Origin: Anatilimnocola aggregata
Lineage (GTDB): Bacteria > Planctomycetota > Planctomycetia > Pirellulales > Pirellulaceae
Reading direction: 5' to 3'
Assembly: GCF_007747655.1 (NCBI RefSeq)
Contig: NZ_CP036274.1
Span: 6,262,001-6,326,000, forward strand
Length of the DNA stretch: 64,000 nucleotides
In this document: piece by piece, positions 62,601-64,000 of the stretch
Position numbering within the stretch: position 1 is the first letter of the stretch
Layout of the letters: each line of letters opens with the position of its first letter
Made by a program: the position numbers and the translations under genes
The notes under the pieces: generated by a model
What the model was told of the DNA's origin: nothing
Databases searched by the model: none
What the model saw: the letters and a program-made list of their open reading frames with translations, nothing else

Positions 62601-64000
62601 TCACCAACCGGTGCAGTTACCACCAAAGTTGGCTTCTCCTGCAAACAGCCAATCGAGCGCGGCAAGTTGCTTGGCTGTGCTTGACAAATCGACCACGTTG
62701 CTGCCACTCACCGAGTCCGCGCCCCCCTCAATTGAATGGCTAATCGGGTTAAATCGCCGGGTCGATGCCACCTCACTTAGGGCCTGTCCTAGGATTGAGC
62801 CAAAATTTGATCGCGAGGCTGATGCTTGAACCGACGCACCATTGCTTGTCGAAGTTCCACTCACGAACAGGGTCGAGTTTGTTGGCGGGGAATATAGGTC
62901 AGCTCGGGCATAACTGACCGAGTACCCCAGATCGGCGAGTGAGGCGATCGTGATCCTACTCAGAGGGCTAGACCCGGAGTTGATGAACCCCGTCATGATT
63001 TCGGTGCGGAATGTAGCTTCACCCCAATGCGCGTCGCGAGTGCCGCTGCCGCCGCCACTTTCAACCGGCACACCCGTCGCCCGAGTACCAAAAATCCCGT
63101 TATACGCCGCTACTGCCTGGGCTCCTGTATAGAGCGGATTGCTCGTTCCAGCTCCCACCAGCAGGCCGCGCGATTGCCACAAGGTGCCAATTCCAAGTAC
63201 ATGCCCCATCTCGTGGACAATCACGTTGAAGAGCGATCCATTCGCTTCCATCGAGGCCAAGTCGGCAGAATCGAACTCCATGTTGCCGTGATAGGGCAAG
63301 CGTGTGCCGCTGCTGCGCAGTCGGTCGTAGCCCGCCTGCCCAAGCACCCCATTCACGCCATCAATGACCGCCGAGCTCGCGTGAATCAGCAAGTCGTCGA
63401 CAGCCACGCCGTTGTAGGTCGCATTCGGCAAGTCGCCAACAATAATCGCTTCCCACTTGGCAGCGGCTCGCTCGAAGATCGCCCGCTGGCTGGCAGTAAA
63501 GCCGCTATACACAATTTGAATGTCGAAGCCACCTGCCGCAGGAGGTGACGCCGCCCGCACGGGCGCCACAATTTGCAGCGAGTAATTGGGATTCGTGGCC
63601 CCGGTAGCACTGTACACGCGCGCGAAATAAGTCCCTGCACCCAGTCCCGCGAGCGAGACTCGCTCAGAGTTGCCAGTTGTGTTCGACGTGGCCAGAACTC
63701 TGCCACTCGCATTCACCAACTGCAAAGCTAAGTTGCCCTGCGAGTTCTGAAAACTGAGCGAGACGACATTCGCACTACCGCCGGTCGCAGTGGTCGTGAA
63801 GCGAAACCAGTCATCTGAATCGGCCAGCACCAGGTTCGACAAACCCGCATTGGTCGAGAGTGTGCCTAAATTGGCAGCTGTTGCCAGCGTGTCATTTTGT
63901 TCATGCGCATCATCCTTGAGAGTCGCAGCCGGGAGCGTCGCGGTGCCCAGATTCACCGACAAGCTGTAACGGGGATTCGTAGCACCTTGATAACCGTACA
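62601..64000 (-). CDS. Tandem M8 metalloprotease paralogue, partial (N-terminus outside window)
   Basis: The frame continues off the right edge (the last codons read YGYQGATNPRYSL), so only the C-terminal 466 residues are here. Visible are one full PPC domain, part of a second, the protease with HEMGHVLGIGTLWQSRG and DAHWGEATFRTEIMTG, and a C-terminal LDWLFAGEANFGG close to its neighbour. Most of the protein is nearly identical in order to the one at 59354. The gap to that gene is 250 bases. Confidence 0.88.
   Translation of the reverse strand, partial: YGYQGATNPRYSLSVNLGTATLPAATLKDDAHEQNDTLATAANLGTLSTNAGLSNLVLADSDDWFRFTTTATGGSANVVSLSFQNSQGNLALQLVNASGRVLATSNTTGNSERVSLAGLGAGTYFARVYSATGATNPNYSLQIVAPVRAASPPAAGGFDIQIVYSGFTASQRAIFERAAAKWEAIIVGDLPNATYNGVAVDDLLIHASSAVIDGVNGVLGQAGYDRLRSSGTRLPYHGNMEFDSADLASMEANGSLFNVIVHEMGHVLGIGTLWQSRGLLVGAGTSNPLYTGAQAVAAYNGIFGTRATGVPVESGGGSGTRDAHWGEATFRTEIMTGFINSGSSPLSRITIASLADLGYSVSYARADLYSPPTNSTLFVSGTSTSNGASVQASASRSNFGSILGQALSEVASTRRFNPISHSIEGGADSVSGSNVVDLSSTAKQLAALDWLFAGEANFGGNCTGW

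Overview
This is a 64 kb stretch of a planctomycete chromosome, probably order Pirellulales (the order is inference). The strongest evidence is the 16S rRNA gene at 54912-56432 on the minus strand. It contains exact matches to the planctomycete FISH probe targets EUB338-II, PLA46 and PLA886. Protein features agree: a small membrane protein opens with an NPYESP motif, a PVC-type large protein carries a C-terminal CxxCH haem site, several proteins are long Pro-rich J-like or PA14-type proteins, and one surface protein begins with an LEDR-type N-terminus.

Layout from left to right. 1-4000: a truncated dGTPase and a large single-pass membrane protein with a J-like N-terminus and duplicated PA14-like domains. 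4.2-7.1 kb: a glucose dehydrogenase, a nitrilase-family amidase and folP, the last two overlapping by 4 bases. 7.1-15.8 kb: secreted or exported proteins of unknown role (propeller-like, double PDZ, beta-helix, CX4CH protein), a GNAT acetyltransferase, a Nudix hydrolase, two anchored proteins and a small LigD-phosphoesterase-like protein. A 519-base gap here holds a perfect consensus sigma-70 promoter facing a structured leader or possible small RNA. 15.8-19 kb: lgt (with a PDZ insertion), panC and folK (with an unknown C-terminal domain). 19.8-24.8 kb: a methyltransferase, a HAD phosphatase, a TonB-dependent outer-membrane receptor and a double zinc-ribbon protein. 25-33 kb: nadE, a NYN endonuclease-like protein, an FmdB zinc ribbon, a hairpin-rich gene-free gap, a secreted protein, a NagD-type phosphatase and a HEAT/LRR/PDZ protein. 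33-37 kb: a compact primary-type sigma factor, a small membrane protein and an MsbA-like ABC exporter. 37.1-44.9 kb: a four-gene VWA / MoxR / DUF58 / BatA-like cluster. 44.9-54.3 kb: membrane LRR protein, small proteins, the 1104-residue PVC haem protein, a zinc-ribbon membrane protein, a single-domain response regulator and a large secreted protein. 54.7-56.8 kb: the isolated 16S gene with its own promoter, boxA and terminator and no 23S downstream. 57-64 kb: a CotH-kinase-like protein with Spy-like and EF-hand parts, then two tandem paralogous leishmanolysin-type (M8) metalloproteases with PPC repeats, the last one cut by the window edge.

How the genes work together: folP and folK are two steps of folate synthesis but lie 11 kb apart. 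Lgt supports lipoprotein maturation in a genome rich in exported proteins. The MoxR/DUF58/VWA genes form a metal-dependent adhesion and chaperone-like system typical of Bat-type operons. No phage, IS element, CRISPR array or tRNA was found. The most interesting unexplained items are the promoter-driven non-coding leader at 11934-12310, the Lgt-PDZ architecture, the folK C-terminal extension and the free-standing 16S unit.
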